A stretch of DNA of 64,000 nt from Linyphia triangularis (GCA_963978545.1 OZ021730.1:11539796-11603795), one strand, 5' to 3'. Positions 21,635-33,695 are shown, numbered from the stretch's first letter. A program made the numbers and translations. The notes: a model not told the origin generated them from the sequence alone.

Positions 21635-21720
21635 CCATCTGATGGCTGTGATAGTTAACGATCTGGCCTCGCATGTCAAAGGTGCTTAGTTCGAATCCCG
21701 GGTTAGGCATGGATGTTCAT
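21635..21720 (+). repeat. tRNA-derived SINE head, second copy
   Basis: A B box AGTTCGAATCC and a tRNA-like body with the same spacing as the SINE at 20,593 are followed by the shared GTTAGGCATGG. The sequence after that differs from the first SINE, so the two share a head but not a tail. The 3' limit is unclear (perhaps about 21,850). It is not a functional tRNA gene, because acceptor-stem pairing is not evident. Confidence 0.6.
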
Positions 21721-21859
21721 AGTGGTTCGGAATCCACGTTAAGCTGTATCCCGGTCTGATTATAGCTGTCATTGTGCATACAAATATGTTGTTGAACCTT
21801 ATAAACATTTTGTCTTATTAAGAAAGTATATTATAAGGCATCGGCCTAAAAGTAAAGAA

Positions 21860-23810
21860 CAATGAAAGTGATCCTATACATATCTAGTGTACATGGGTGA
21901 AATAGTATTTAAGGAAAAAAAGAATTTATTGCAAAAATTATGAAAATCAAATAAGACTTGTGTATGACATAAATTTAAAAAAAAAAATCCAAGATTGTTA
22001 AGTTTTGTTTTCTCTGATGTTTAGCTCACCGACATCATTGAAAATAGCCGGACAACAGAAATTTTAAATAAATCAGCATTCAACAACAGGAAACATATTT
22101 TTGCTATATTTTGAATTTTAATAATAATAGTATTTTGCTGTCATTAAGTGTAATTTGGAGAAGAATGGGATTTAAATGCAAATGTTATAAAAAATTAGAG
22201 TTGGACGTATTAACCAATTTCAGACTAAAACAAGAGTTTTAAATAATTTTATGGCTTAATATGTTATATATTTCTTATTTCATTAAGCTTGTGCTTTCTA
22301 TTGATTTATTATTTACTTATGGTTTATTATTTATTCTATGATTTTTATTGTTAAACTATAGTATACCAATTTTACCCCACACTATACCCATTTTCATCTG
22401 CATGGGGTAAAATGGGTTTAGTAAACATGTTTATAAAGTGTTTTCTCACAAGTATATTTATATTACATTGAAATTGAATTGTTAAACATTTACAAGAAAA
22501 TTTTAGCTGAATATAAAAAAACAGTAATTTTTTAAACCCATGTTACCCCACCCTACATTATAAAAACTTATTTCACAGAAAAAACTAATAGCATTTACAA
22601 TTTTTAATTCAACATCAAAATACAGGAACAACGGTAAGTGTCAAGGGGAAGGGGAAAGAAAGGGGGTGGGGGGGGGGGACTTTGTTGGACAGTTTTTTTG
22701 TAGTAATTATAATTTATTTAAATTATCATTAATATAAAAGCATTTTTCTAAGAATTTTACCGTTTGTCAAGCAAACTTACATTTATAACTCAATAGTACA
22801 AACAAAATGCTGAGAATTGTTTTAAAAACGTAGAAACCATAAATTTTATTCGAAATACTACACATATATAAAGGTTTTAGAAATTGCAAGGGAGTATAAA
22901 ACGTTACCAAGTAATTTAAAAAAAAAAAAAAAAAAATGTTTAAACATAATCAAAATCCATAAGTTCGAATTAGAGATTAGTAAATGTAAAATGTTCCAAT
23001 ATACTGAAGTCAATTACAACACGACGAAATTTTATTGCAATATACCCAAAAAAGGCAATTATGCAAGTAACTTAGTAACCCGTTGTTGTCAAATTTCGCC
23101 AAATTGTGATTTCGAAACAGAGATTAAATGAGAAAGATAAGAAAAATTGTCCTAACAGTCTGTAACAATTTTAAGAATGAAGATGATTGATGAAAATTGT
23201 ACATTTAAACGTTTTATGAAGTATAAAAAAAGGCATTGAAAATCACCGGAAGTTCCATTCGATTCTCATTAACCGGAAGCACGAATTCATCGGCAAATTC
23301 TTGGATGGGATGTGATTGTTATTGTTGACACAGAAACAACGTCCATACCGCACCGAAACCATACAAATATTTCAAAGGTTTTTAAAGTAAATTTGTTTAC
23401 AGAAAGAGAATAAGATATCAATTTTAAAACTATTTTATTAAATAAGGTAATAAAAACCTATCTCTTGTAAAAACTTAAGAGATTCTTAATTAGTGGCGAT
23501 GAGCAATGACTGAGCGAAGACAATGAAGGATAACATGAATTAAAAAGGCGTTGCCTTATCGAATTAAGAAAAGAGCATTCTGATAAAATGTGAAAAACTG
23601 TTAAAATTACTCCTCAAGAATTACATGTGGTGTGATTTTTCAATAAATGACAACATACTGGTTAATTTTAACTTTATAGGGCGTGACACGTTGGTGCTTT
23701 TCCGCAGAGCTAAAATTTGCTACTTAATATTTATTAAACTTAAAAGAAAACTATGGCTTGCTTGAACGTAGAGGTCTATGGTGAAAGCAGTAATGGATAT
23801 GTATAGCTTT
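21860..23810. other. AT-rich non-coding DNA
   Basis: No supported gene. Features are a purine run with a G stretch at about 22,650-22,680 and GGGTAAAATGGGT-type motifs at 20,390 and 22,400. Confidence 0.6.
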
Positions 23811-23814
23811 TTTT

Positions 23815-24140
23815 TTTTACCTCAACCTGTTCCAGAGTGTTGGTTCTCTCACATATGTATGCGAGTTCACGAAGTCCTTCCTTTCAGCTAGGGGGTTCAA
23901 CCAACTATTTATTTTGATTATTAACGTCATCCGGGGGCTCTCGGGGGAGCCTGTAACCCCTAGAGAGCGCGTCCCCAAGGTGGCGGATGCGGATAGGAGA
24001 ATGCCTCCACTGGTTTTCCAGTGGGTGGTAGAAGGGAAATAAAATACCTTCCGCGGACCAACAGATAGAAGTCCAACCTCTCGATCTCGAGGCAATGGCA
24101 TATGACAAGTGCAAGTCACACGACAACAACAACATCCGAT
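23815..24140 (-). repeat. Retroposed repeat with A-rich 3' end, family unknown
   Basis: On the minus strand a GC-rich segment with a hairpin (CCACTGG-AAAA-CCAGTGG) and CGCATCCGCCACCTTGGGG ends in a run of A. This is the form of a retroposed transcript or LINE 3' end. No TSD was confirmed and the open frames over it are not maintained. Confidence 0.45.
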
Positions 24141-24789
24141 GATCCGATCCGATCTATGATGACTGATATGGATATGAAATTGTTGTTAAGGAAACGTAGC
24201 AATGTTTTCCTGTTTTCGAAGTTCTACGATTTGGATAAGTAATGAATTATCCCGATTTCTGAAAGAAAATGGATGATCAGAGGAATTTGGATTTTTAGAA
24301 GATACTCCGATGGGTGTGGTCGAATGCTACTATCTATACAAGGTAGAGAATGAAAATGACGTCTACACTTCATCTGTGGATAACCTAATTCTTTCGTTGA
24401 TAGATCAGATCAAGTACGATCGTATAAAGCTTTATACAACCAACATTACCATATCCAACAGCATCTATCTTTCAATGGTGATGATCAACTCCAAATTTTG
24501 TTCCTGAATATTGCAGTCAAGCGATGAGATCTCAAGCTGCGGGGCTCTTCGACTACTCTTAAGCTAACATCTGTGACTGGAATGGCCATAGTAAATTGGG
24601 TTAATCTCACCAACTACTGTTGGAAAGTTAACATGAAATTTCAACATTGGATCCTTCAATTACTGTTGATTCAACATCTGACTAGAACTGTGCAAATTGA
24701 GCGATTCCTTTCAATTACTTTTCCAAAAGAAACATTAATATCCTTCTGTATAAAAGATAACTCTTTGCAGAGAAGGTTATTATAAAATA
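24141..24789. other. Intergenic DNA, no gene supported
   Basis: A 65-residue frame at 24,310 and a 70-residue frame at 24,573 show no recognised domain. Confidence 0.4.
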
Positions 24790-25035
24790 GAGAACTCTTC
24801 ACCAGCATATAAAATTCAATAAAACTTTTATTAAAAAGAACCCATCTCCAGCCAGTACACAATGAGCATGACAAATCTGCTAACAACTCCTTTAAATATA
24901 ACAAGCAATAGTAATTGAATTTCTTCAGGTTCAGTTACAGTTCCAGTTGGTTCAAGCTCACCAAAGTCAGTCTGATCAGGACAATCAAACCCAAGCTCCG
25001 GACACGTCCTGCCACATACTCCTGCCTCAGTTGAC
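24790..25035. repeat. Diverged direct repeat R, copy 1 (empty site)
   Basis: The stretch from TTCACCAGCATATAAAATTC to AATCAAACCCAAGCTCC recurs at 25,366-25,660. This copy lacks the 60-bp LINE-tail insertion. Its position after an integrase remnant on the minus strand suggests that the pair are LTRs or 3' ends of a decayed Ty3/gypsy element. Confidence 0.7.
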
Positions 25036-25039
25036 ATTA

Positions 25040-25335
25040 GGGAAAAGAAATTTCACCAGCCGGCCACTTTTCGTGTGATAAGGTCGTGGGCTGCACTTCT
25101 TGGGTTTGCAACGTCTCTTGGTGGATCATGGATTGGTCTCTCTATTGGTGCCCTGTCTCCTATAAAGATGTATACAGATTTGAGCCTGTCAATGAATATG
25201 ATCTTTATTTCTGTTGGTAGCTCCACTCGAAACCCATGCGACGTTCACTCTGTCACTCGGAAAGGACCCTCATAAGTCGACTGCAGTGATCTTCTGAATG
25301 ATCCCCGGCACACAAATTCATACTCGCATGTGTCT
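25040..25335 (-). pseudogene. Ty3/gypsy integrase C-terminal remnant
   Basis: The minus-strand frame reads STYEGPFRVTE, one stop, then TSHGFRVELP and FIDRLKSVYI. This is the typical integrase C-terminal end of Ty3/gypsy pol (YDGPF...V...IDRLKPA pattern in the family). The upstream pol domains are missing. Confidence 0.7.
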
Positions 25336-25365
25336 TCTCCAGCATAAGTCTTGCACACTCTTCAC

Positions 25366-25660
25366 CAGCATATAAAATTCAATAAAACTTTTATTTAAAA
25401 CAATAAAAAAGAACGCATCTCCAGCCAGTACACAATGAACGTGGTAAACGTCACAACTACTCCTTTAAATATAACGGTTACAGAATATCTTCAGGTTCGG
25501 TTGCATTTCCAGTTGGTTCAAGCGCACAAAATTCAAGGGCCAAAAGCCAGTCCGATCAGGCCAGTTTGGCACAGTATGTCCCTCGTGTTGCCCTTGCGAC
25601 GTTAAACTTAAACCAACAAACCGATCAGGGACGATCAAACCCAAGCTCCTGATAGGTCCT
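25366..25660. repeat. Diverged direct repeat R, copy 2 (carries an insertion)
   Basis: Homologous to 24,790-25,035, with a 60-bp insertion at 25,561-25,620 flanked by CCGATCAGG. Confidence 0.7.
25561..25620 (+). mobile_element. 60-bp minimal LINE 3'-tail insertion
   Basis: The insert is only the LINE 3' hairpin region (GGCACAGTATG to TTGCGACG) plus a tail ending AAACCAACAAA. CCGATCAGG flanks it at 25,552-25,560 and 25,621-25,629. The related copy at about 24,980 shows the unoccupied site. It is an extreme 5' truncation. Confidence 0.85.
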
Positions 25661-26160
25661 GTCGCAGATTTGTTTTTTACATTAACCCTTTTTTTTTTAT
25701 AACAAACTTGATATGACTTAATATTGACAATCTTTATCCCACTATTATTATTGTCGTACTACGAATCCTACTGGCTTTTCTAGATTATTGAACTGGTACT
25801 ATGTGGGCTTTAAAACAAATTATGGTTCCGATACATTATAAAAGTGGTTTATAAAAAAAATAATATTTTCATCTATTCTCATTTGATTTAGTGACTGCTA
25901 ATATGTTCACTCAAAATGCAAATACAATTGTTTTCTAAAAACAAACTTAAATGTATGAATTTGAATTGTGTAGCCGATTTTATTTAGCCGCTGCCTATTT
26001 CTATAAACGAAACCTATGCTGACTTGTATATTTATATTGAATTTCTCTTCTCCAATATGTATGGAATTTTTTTCAAAAGGAATTTCTATTTTAAAAAGGA
26101 ATATTCATTTTCTATCCATATTGTTAGAAACTGGTATCTCGATATCTTCAATGCTATATC
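25661..26160. other. AT-rich spacer, no gene seen
   Basis: Homopolymer-rich sequence with no supported frame. Confidence 0.5.
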
Positions 26161-26164
26161 TTAA

Positions 26165-27235
26165 AATCAATATATGGCTGAGCTTCTTGAGTCTTTTAAC
26201 ATTGCGATAGGAATGGAGGAACCACTCTTAACGCATGTTAGTCAAGTTTTAGCTTGGCCAGAGATGAAAGTTGCTCGCTATTCTGATTTCTACTTATGGG
26301 AATACATTTTGTTATGGCATTCTAATAGCTGCGCTAATTTTACAAATTGTAAATTTTTTGCAAATAGATAATCAAGTGATTTTTGTTGATGCTATATTTT
26401 GGAATCAACGTATGGCTGAGCTTCTCAAGTCTTAACATTGCGATAGGAATGGAGGAACCACTCTTACTGCATGCTAGCCAAGTTTTAGCTTGGCTAGAGA
26501 TGAAAGTTGCTCGCTATTCTGATTTTTATGTATGGGAATTCATTTTGTTATGGCATTCTTATAGCTGCGCTAATTTTACAAATTGTATAATCAAGTGATT
26601 TTTGTTGATGCTATATTTTGAAATCAATGTATGGCTGAGCTCCTTGAGTCTTAACATTGCGATAGGAATGGAGGAACCATTCTTACCGGATGTTAGCTAA
26701 GTTTTAGCTTGGCAAGAGATGAAAGTTGCTCGCTATTCTGATTTCTACTTATGTGAATTCATTTTGTTATGGCTTTCTTATAGCTGCACTAATTTTACAA
26801 ATTGTATATTTTTGCAGGAAGATAATCAAATGATTTTTGTTGAACCTATATTTTGGAATCAATGTATGACTGAGCTTTTTGAGTCTTAACATTGCGATAG
26901 GAATGGAGGAACCACTCTTGCAGCATGTTAGCCAAGTTTTAGCTTGGCAAGAGATGAAAGTTGTTCGCTATTCTAATTTCTATGTATGGGAATTCATTTT
27001 GTTATGGCATTCTTATAGCTGCACTAATTTTACAAATTGTATAATCAAGTGATTTTTGTTGATGCTATATTTTGGAATCAATGTATGGCTGAGCTCCTTG
27101 AGTCTTGACATTGCGATAGGAATGGAGGAACCATTCTTACCTGATGTTTGCTAAGTTTTAGCTTGGCAAGAGATAAAAGTTGCTTGCTATTCTGATTTCT
27201 ACTTGTGGGGATTCGTTTTGTTGTGACATTCTTAT
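26165..27235 (+). repeat. Tandem array A, left cassette copy (five units of 219-238 bp)
   Basis: Units start at about 26,174, 26,412, 26,631, 26,866 and 27,085 (ATGGCTGAG or ATGACTGAG). Each holds CATTGCGATAGGAATGGAGG and a TTAGCCAAGTTTTAGCTTGG foldback. Some units keep an open frame of about 60-70 residues starting MAEL. Others are broken by indels, so selection for protein is doubtful. The same units occur at 31,629, 57,130-58,390 and 63,590. Confidence 0.9.
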
Positions 27236-27519
27236 AGCAATTATGTGTCAATGGTACACGTCTCTCCGCTCGTTGATTGCAATCCGTTGCACAGACACCA
27301 GTAGGGTGAAAAGAAAACGTCTTCCAGAGCCAATATGGTTTTGGCAAAGGCAGACCATGCATTCAACTTTACCATCAGATGTTACCAATTGTGCGTGTCT
27401 TTTGAAAATGATGGGCAATCGAATAAACAGAATCTTCATATCCGCTTTCTTCAGTAAACACTACTTGGTCCAGCTGTTGAGAATCGTATTGAGTATTACT
27501 GCAGAGAATCTTATTTGGT
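27236..27519. other. Spacer between arrays A and B, left cassette
   Basis: Nearly identical to 58,392-58,680. Minus-strand frames carry a CMVCLC motif but shift between phases, so no gene is called. Confidence 0.5.
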
Positions 27520-28860
27520 TACCAAAACTACTTGGACAGGTTCTTAGGAACGAGAATCAAACAATTCATGTGATTGCTGCAAACATGACATAGCCAACAA
27601 ACTCAAAAGATACTCATCATAGAGATCAAAAGCCACAATGTTGATATTACCAAAACTACCTGGACAGGTTTTTAGAAAAGAGAATCAAACAATTCATGTG
27701 ATACAGATTCTTTCCAAGTTCAAACATAGATAGCCAACATTCTCAAAAGATACTCCTGACAGACATCAAAAGCCATACTTGTTGATAATACAAAAACTTC
27801 CTGGATATGTTCTTAGAAAAGAGAATCAAACTATTCATGTATAAACGATACAGATTCTTGCCAAGTTCAAACATAGATAGCCAACATTCTCAAAAGATAC
27901 TCCTGACAGACATCAAAAGCCACACTTGTTGATATTACCAAAACTTCATGAACATGTTCTTAGAAAAGAGAATCAAACAATTCATGTGATACAGATTGTT
28001 GCAAACTTACATAGCCAACATTCTCTAAAGATACTCATGACAGACATTCTAAAGCTAACTTGCTGTTATTATAAAAACTACCTAGACAGGTTCTTAGAAA
28101 AGAGAATCAAACAATACGTGTATAAATTATACAAATTCTTGTAAACTTCAAATATAGATAGCCAACATTCTCAAAAGATACTCATGACATGCATCCTAAA
28201 GCCACACTTGTTGATAAGACAAAAACTACCTGGACATGTTCTTAGAAAAGAGAATCAAACAATTCATGTGATACAGATTCTTGCCAAGTTCAAACATAGA
28301 TACCCAACATTCTCAAAAGATACTCCTGACCGACATCAAAAGCCACACTTTTTGATAATACAAAATCTACCTGGACAGGTTCTTTGAAAAGAGAAACAAT
28401 TCATATATAAACAATATAGATTCTTGTAAACTTCCAACATAGATAGCCAACATTCTCAAAAGATACTCATGACAGACATTCTAAAGCCACACTTGTCGGT
28501 ATTATAAAAACTACCTGGACAGGTTTTTATAAAAAACTGAGTCGAATCAAACAATTCATGTGACCGCTGCAAACTTCAAACATACATAGCCAACAAACTC
28601 ATTTTCAAAAGTTATACTTGCAAAAGCTACTTCTTGATATTACAAAAACTACTTGAACAGGTTCTTAGAAAAGAGAATCAAACAATTTATGTGATACAGA
28701 TTCTTGCAAAGTGCAAACATAATTTGTCAAATTATTCAACATTCTCAGAAGATATTTATGACACACATTCTAAAGTCACACTTGTTAATATTACAAAAAA
28801 TACCTGGACTGATTCTTAGAAAAGAGAATCGTGTATAAATATACAGATTCTTGCAAAGTT
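27520..28860. repeat. Tandem array B, left cassette copy (about ten ~145-bp units)
   Basis: The core CTACCTGGACAGGTTCTTAG then AAAGAGAATCAAACAATTC recurs about every 140-150 bp, followed by CCAACATTCTCAAAAGATAC. The right cassette has only about six units (58,680-59,420), so the array has expanded or contracted since the duplication. Confidence 0.88.
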
Positions 28861-29360
28861 CAATCATAAATTGCCAATCTATTCAACCATATCATACCAT
28901 ATTACATTAACACTATCTTTATTAAATTTTCTAAAATACAACTAAAACGATAATAAAATTTATTCTTCATATTTACATCCTTCAAAGTATGCAAATCACC
29001 ACATGATACTTTATTCTAAAAAAAAAAAAAAAAATACATGAGTTCAATCGATTCTCCCGCACTTTTTCTTTCCTTCAATACTCTTAAGGGGGTCCGGCAC
29101 CTCCATAGGAGCCCATGTTATTAATTTTGGGGGCATCTCATTTAATAACCGATTCTTCTGTTGATCTGATGTTGGGCCTGATAAAAAGTCATCCATTCGC
29201 GAGGAAGGCAAGCCTCGATATCACAAGACTCGGTGCACTCGTGAAGACTGCCAATCTCTGTTCGAAGGTAACTCCTTTCACCCGCACTCCACCCCCATTC
29301 AAATTCAGTGTACAGCCAACTCAACATTTTCTCAGTCGACCATTCAAACGGAGCCATTTC
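28861..29360. other. Spacer 3' of the RING gene, left cassette
   Basis: Matches 59,450-59,955. A homopolymer A run lies at about 29,019. It joins RING sequence at about 29,353 through a deletion relative to the right cassette. Confidence 0.5.
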
Positions 29361-29647
29361 GCTAAACAATATCCGTGAAACCAATGATCACATCTCAGAT
29401 AGCGGAAATTGCATACGGTCGGCTCGAGACAGATTTAGCAGGTCGTCTCGTGCTGGCCTAAAATCCGAATAGACGCTACGTCCATTGGATGTACAGGTTG
29501 GGCGCATCGAATGCAATGTCGCCGGTGGCCGAAATGCAAGTTGATATACGCGGCATGAACGAGCGCTTGGCAGCAAGCGAGTTGCACCATGGGCAGAGGG
29601 CTGTCGCGGATAAGGCAATAAGCGCAGGCTACAGACATGTCTAACAT
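29361..29647 (-). pseudogene. Double-RING gene, left cassette copy, broken
   Basis: The frame opens with MLDMSVACAYC and matches the intact gene at 59,973-60,467, but a stop replaces the glutamate codon just before the second RING (TAA where the right copy has GAG). A deletion of about 240 bp near 29,353 removes the end of the second RING and the C-terminus. The promoter is intact. Confidence 0.88.
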
Positions 29648-29686
29648 CTGAAGCTGAAATGATGCGGGAGATGGGAAGGCTCTGAG

Positions 29687-29694
29687 CTTTTATA
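29687..29694 (-). promoter_or_regulatory. TATA box of the left RING copy
   Basis: TATAAAAG in CCTATAAAAGCTCAGAG on the minus strand, about 40 bases upstream of the ATG at 29,647. It is identical in the three copies (see 60,507 and 61,640). Confidence 0.7.
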
Positions 29695-29699
29695 GGAAA

Positions 29700-30107
29700 A
29701 TGGGCGTAGGGAAGAGGGTGACGTTTAGAGATGACTGCTGATTGGTCGAGATATAGCTTTGTCTGCCAACACACCCAATTACAGAGAAACCACTGTTGAA
29801 ACTCGAAATGGAGTCATTTATTGGTTGTTAAAATGAAACGCAGTGTTTTAACGTTCCAACATTACAAATTGTATAAATTTCAGCAGCTTGGAAATGTAAT
29901 TTATACATCTTTAACATTCCAACGTACGAGATTGTAAATTTCAAAAACAATCTCTTAAATATCAATATTTTATCTGCATGGCGTTCCAACTTTTAAAATT
30001 TAAACAGCTTGGAAATGTAACTCGTACGTCTTTAACTTTCCAACCCAAGAGCTTGTAAATTTCAAAAACAATCTCTAAATATTAATATTTCATCTGTAGA
30101 CCAAAAC
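29700..30107. other. RING upstream region, left cassette
   Basis: This stretch contains repeated CAGCTTGGAAATGTAA and AAATTTCAAAAACAATCTC segments. It is also present at 60,520-60,930 and 61,660-62,060. Confidence 0.7.
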
Positions 30108-31581
30108 TTATTTGGGTCCTGCAGCACAATCTTCATTCTGGTTGTAACATTCTGAACCAAGTTTGCTTAAACATACAACTGATGTTGATTGGACATCGCC
30201 AATGGAACCATGATTGCAATGGGATGGTGATTGACAGACATCCGGGTCAACATACAGCTCAGTTGCTTCTGAATAGTAGATAAGTTCTTTAATGTTGTGT
30301 GTGGAAATTTTGCTGTGCACAGTCATCACTGTCATTTCACTTTGAGCTGAAAATGCTGGTGGAGCTAACAATCTCACAGCAAAGTCATCAAGATCAAATT
30401 CTGTAGATTCGCTTATCAATTTACAATTCTGCTTTCTATTATTCACAAGTAGACACGCCAAGTACTCAGTTTTCTCATACTGCAGTTTAAATACAGCACC
30501 TATTTTTGAGTTTTGTTTGCATTATAAATTTAATCCACAACAGCAGCAACCTCCTGTATTCCAGCACCAAGTAGGGTTGCATGAAACTCCTCGGCATCCT
30601 TTCCATGTCCACACTCTGTTTCCTAAACACATCCTTCCACCACAATACCCATTGCATTCACCAACCCATACCCCCTTAACTTCAGTGTTAAATTCTCTCT
30701 CGCAGGGGCAATACAGAAACTTTGTATTGTATATCTGAGCAATTTGTGGTATAACCAAAGATATTGTTGTTTCATTTGTTATTTTGTCTGATTTTACTTT
30801 GAAAGAAACCCCATTGCCCTCAACCAAGTCAATTATTCCTGATTCAACTCCATCTAATTTTATTTCTCCAGATTCTGTAACTGTTTCTCTAAGCATTGTT
30901 TCTTTGTACTTCATTGCAGTGTGTTTCATCTTCAGAATTCAGTGTTCCCCATGGCAATTGAAGATCACCATCCATATCTTCTTCTGTTGCACATTTACAT
31001 ATTCCTGGAACATGTAAACAAGTCAGAGAGCAGCTTCCGGGTTTCCCAAATTCAAACCAGATGTTATGATGTCTTCTGTAATTTAGCTTTACAGAGTCAC
31101 TCAATATAGAGCTTTGTCTCTGCATTTCATGGGCAGAGCTATTACCCTCTATTTTGACAGCTGAGAGGCCATTTGACTTTTCATTGAAATGTTCATTATT
31201 TCTTCTTTCATGAGCACTTCCTGTCCTGATCCCATGTCGTAATCTAATGTCACTTGATTCCTCTTGTTGTTCCATCAATGACCTCTTATGTCTATGCTTG
31301 TCTCTTGACATGATCCTTGTTAATCTGTCACTTCTTCTCTTTTCAACTCCTGGTCTTGCAATGTGTGTTGATTCTGCAAACCTGGGATTCAACTGGCCAG
31401 TGCCCAATGGTATCTGTTGAACTGTGCCATTTGGACCTGCTGTATTAGGGCTTCCACTTCCAGCAGCTACTTATATGCCCGACTGGCCTGCAATGTTAAT
31501 CCCACCGCCATTAGATGCATGTGCCATCCCAAAGTTGTCAGGGCCCATTTCTCTCCTGGCGTGTCTTCCAGTGTGTACCAT
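30108..31581 (-). pseudogene. Class II fusion-glycoprotein-like gene, left copy, broken
   Basis: This is homologous to 62,043-63,534. It keeps the N-terminal part with a basic RDKHRHKR site, then the cysteine cluster with GCRGVSCNPTWCW, which resembles the fusion-loop region of bunyavirus Gc and of related envelope proteins captured by retroelements. It is broken by a stop near 31,472, the phase change near 30,930 shared with the right copy, and a stop directly after the cysteine cluster near 30,522. The C-terminal domain present at 60,902-61,550 is missing here. The viral assignment rests on cysteine pattern and order, not on a search. Confidence 0.55.
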
Positions 31582-31628
31582 GTGGAAGGAAATATTTACT
31601 AATGCTTCTGTTGGGATATAAACAAAGT

Positions 31629-31815
31629 GGAATGAATATGGCTGAGCTTCTTGAGTCTTTTAACATTGCGATAGGAATGGAGGAACCACTCTTACTGCAT
31701 GTTAGCCAAGTTTTAGCTTGGCTAGAGATGAAAGTTGCTCGCTATTCTGATTTCTATGTATGGGAATTCATTTTGTTATGGCATTCTTATAGCTGCGCTA
31801 ATTTTACAAATTGAG
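31629..31815 (+). repeat. Array A unit on the far side of the left cassette
   Basis: One unit starting ATGGCTGAGCTTCTTG ends at CTAATTTTACAAATTG. The cassette is therefore flanked by array A on both sides. Confidence 0.85.
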
Positions 31816-32069
31816 AGAGATTAATCAAGAGGTTCTTTAAACTCTCAATCATTGGACTAAATTCATTTGTAGCCAGGAGAGGTCTCTTTACTCTGGGTCG
31901 CGTCCTGGTGCCGAAGTAAGGAGGGTGTGGACCTCGATGGGAGCGATAACCACCGTCTGGTCTCGGGTCAACCACAAAGACAATTGATCTATCGTGTGCG
32001 TCTGATGGAATATGCGCGTAGTGGGAAACTGCCTTTGTTCTGTGATGGATGGCATATTGTCAAGGACTG
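31816..32069. other. Short spacer before LINE element 3
   Basis: Unclassified. A 62-residue minus-strand frame (31,975-31,787) has no recognised domain. Confidence 0.4.
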
Positions 32070-32704
32070 CCCCTCAGGGGGTTTACTTTCTATAAGTAAA
32101 TACGGGCTTCACAACCCCGGGGCGCCCCAGTGATCCATCCCTCCTTCTGTTTTACCTTCTTTTTTGGGTTCTGTTTTTATTGTTTGGCTACTCTTCCTTC
32201 CCTCGTTGTGGTTACCTCTTCAGAGGTGAGGGCTTCCCTTGAGAAGCTCTGTGCCGCTCTGTTGCCATCAGCTTCTCTTGGGAATTAAATCACCCACGTG
32301 TTTGCCGTGCGTGGAGACCCGTGTCCCTGGAAAGGGGGATCCTGGTAGTTGAGGGGCGACATACAGTCCCAATACACTACTTTGGCCCTTGCTTCAGATA
32401 AACGGGAGGTGCACATTGGTCCCGTGTGCATCAATTGGCTGGTCGTCCGACTTCGTCGGCGGCTAGGGATCAAGCTTTCGGCTCGTCTGCTGGGAATCTC
32501 GTTAAGGGTGGAGAATTCTACAGGGACGAGTCGTTCGCGTATAGGTACTGGACAACCTGGTAGTGTTATGCCGTGCGCAATAGTTTAGTTGTTATTTTCT
32601 TTCTTTTCATTCTTTTTGTTGCTTGCCGGTGTACACTATCCCTGATATCGCGGACTCCATGGTGGGTGGGACTCTAGTACCCGAATTTAAATTCTTTTTA
32701 TTTC

Positions 32705-33695
32705 ATGGCTAACAAAACTTCTTTCTCTTCTCCCCCTCGAGGGGAGCAACATAGACTTGACAATTGTAATCGCCTTGCTGCAAAATTCTTTATTGTTCGG
32801 AGAGAGGAGGGTTCATTTGAAAAGGTCTCTCCCTTCTTAATTGAAAAAGTTCTGAAATCACAGATTGGAGACACTGCTTCAGTGAAAAAACTAAGGTCTG
32901 GTGACCTTTTAGTTGAAATAAAAAACGAAACTCAGGCTAAAAATATTTTAAAGCTAGTTTCTTTTGGAACCTTTCCCGTGACTGTTACTAAACACGGCTC
33001 TCTCAACAAATCTCGTGGCGTAATTTCCGAGAGTGATCTCTTTCATACAACGGAGGAGGAGATCTTAGACCATCTTCATGACCAACATGTTTCAGCAGTG
33101 CATCGCATAACTATACGCAAAGATGGGAATATCTTGCCTACTAAACATCTGATCTTGACCTTTGATCTTCCCACTTTGCCAACACACGTTAAGGCCGGGT
33201 ATCTAAACTGTAAAACTCGACCATACATACCGAACCCACTTCGCTGTTTTAAGTGCCAAAGATTTGGACATTCCCAAACGGCTTGCCGCGGGGAAATTGA
33301 AATCTGTGCAGGAAGTGGCGATAACACAGGTAGAGGCCCGGACCCCTCGTGTTGGCGTTGCATATGCTGACGCTTGTAAAAAGTCAGTGTCTCAGAAAAG
33401 CACACAGACAGAGAGCCTTTCACTGCCACTTTCTAGATTACCCCAAAGGGAATCTTCTTCACAAATAGTAAAAAAACCAACAATAGTAAAAAAATCTCTT
33501 GCAAAGTCCAAAGCTTTGCAAGCAATAAAGCTAAAATCAGCAAAGGGTGTTGCTCTAAGAGATAAATCTACCCACCCTTTTAACATCCTTGGCTTCCTTA
33601 GAGATACAGATGAGGTGAAATTATACCCATCTGATGACGATGAGATCCTTGAAGAAGATCCCGACCCCCCTTTAAAATTTTCTTTTAATAATTAA
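32705..33695 (+). pseudogene. LINE element 3 ORF1, deleted and frameshifted
   Basis: The frame from 32,705 matches ORF1 of elements 4 and 5 as far as the first zinc knuckle (CFKCQRFGHSQTAC). A deletion of about 200 bp at about 33,310 then removes the second and third knuckles and shifts the frame. The C-terminal part continues at 33,264-33,695 and ends in the TAATG overlap with ORF2. Confidence 0.9.

Noticed and set aside
26165..28860. CRISPR array
   Set aside because: The units are whole-length tandem repeats without distinct spacers, and the context is eukaryotic.
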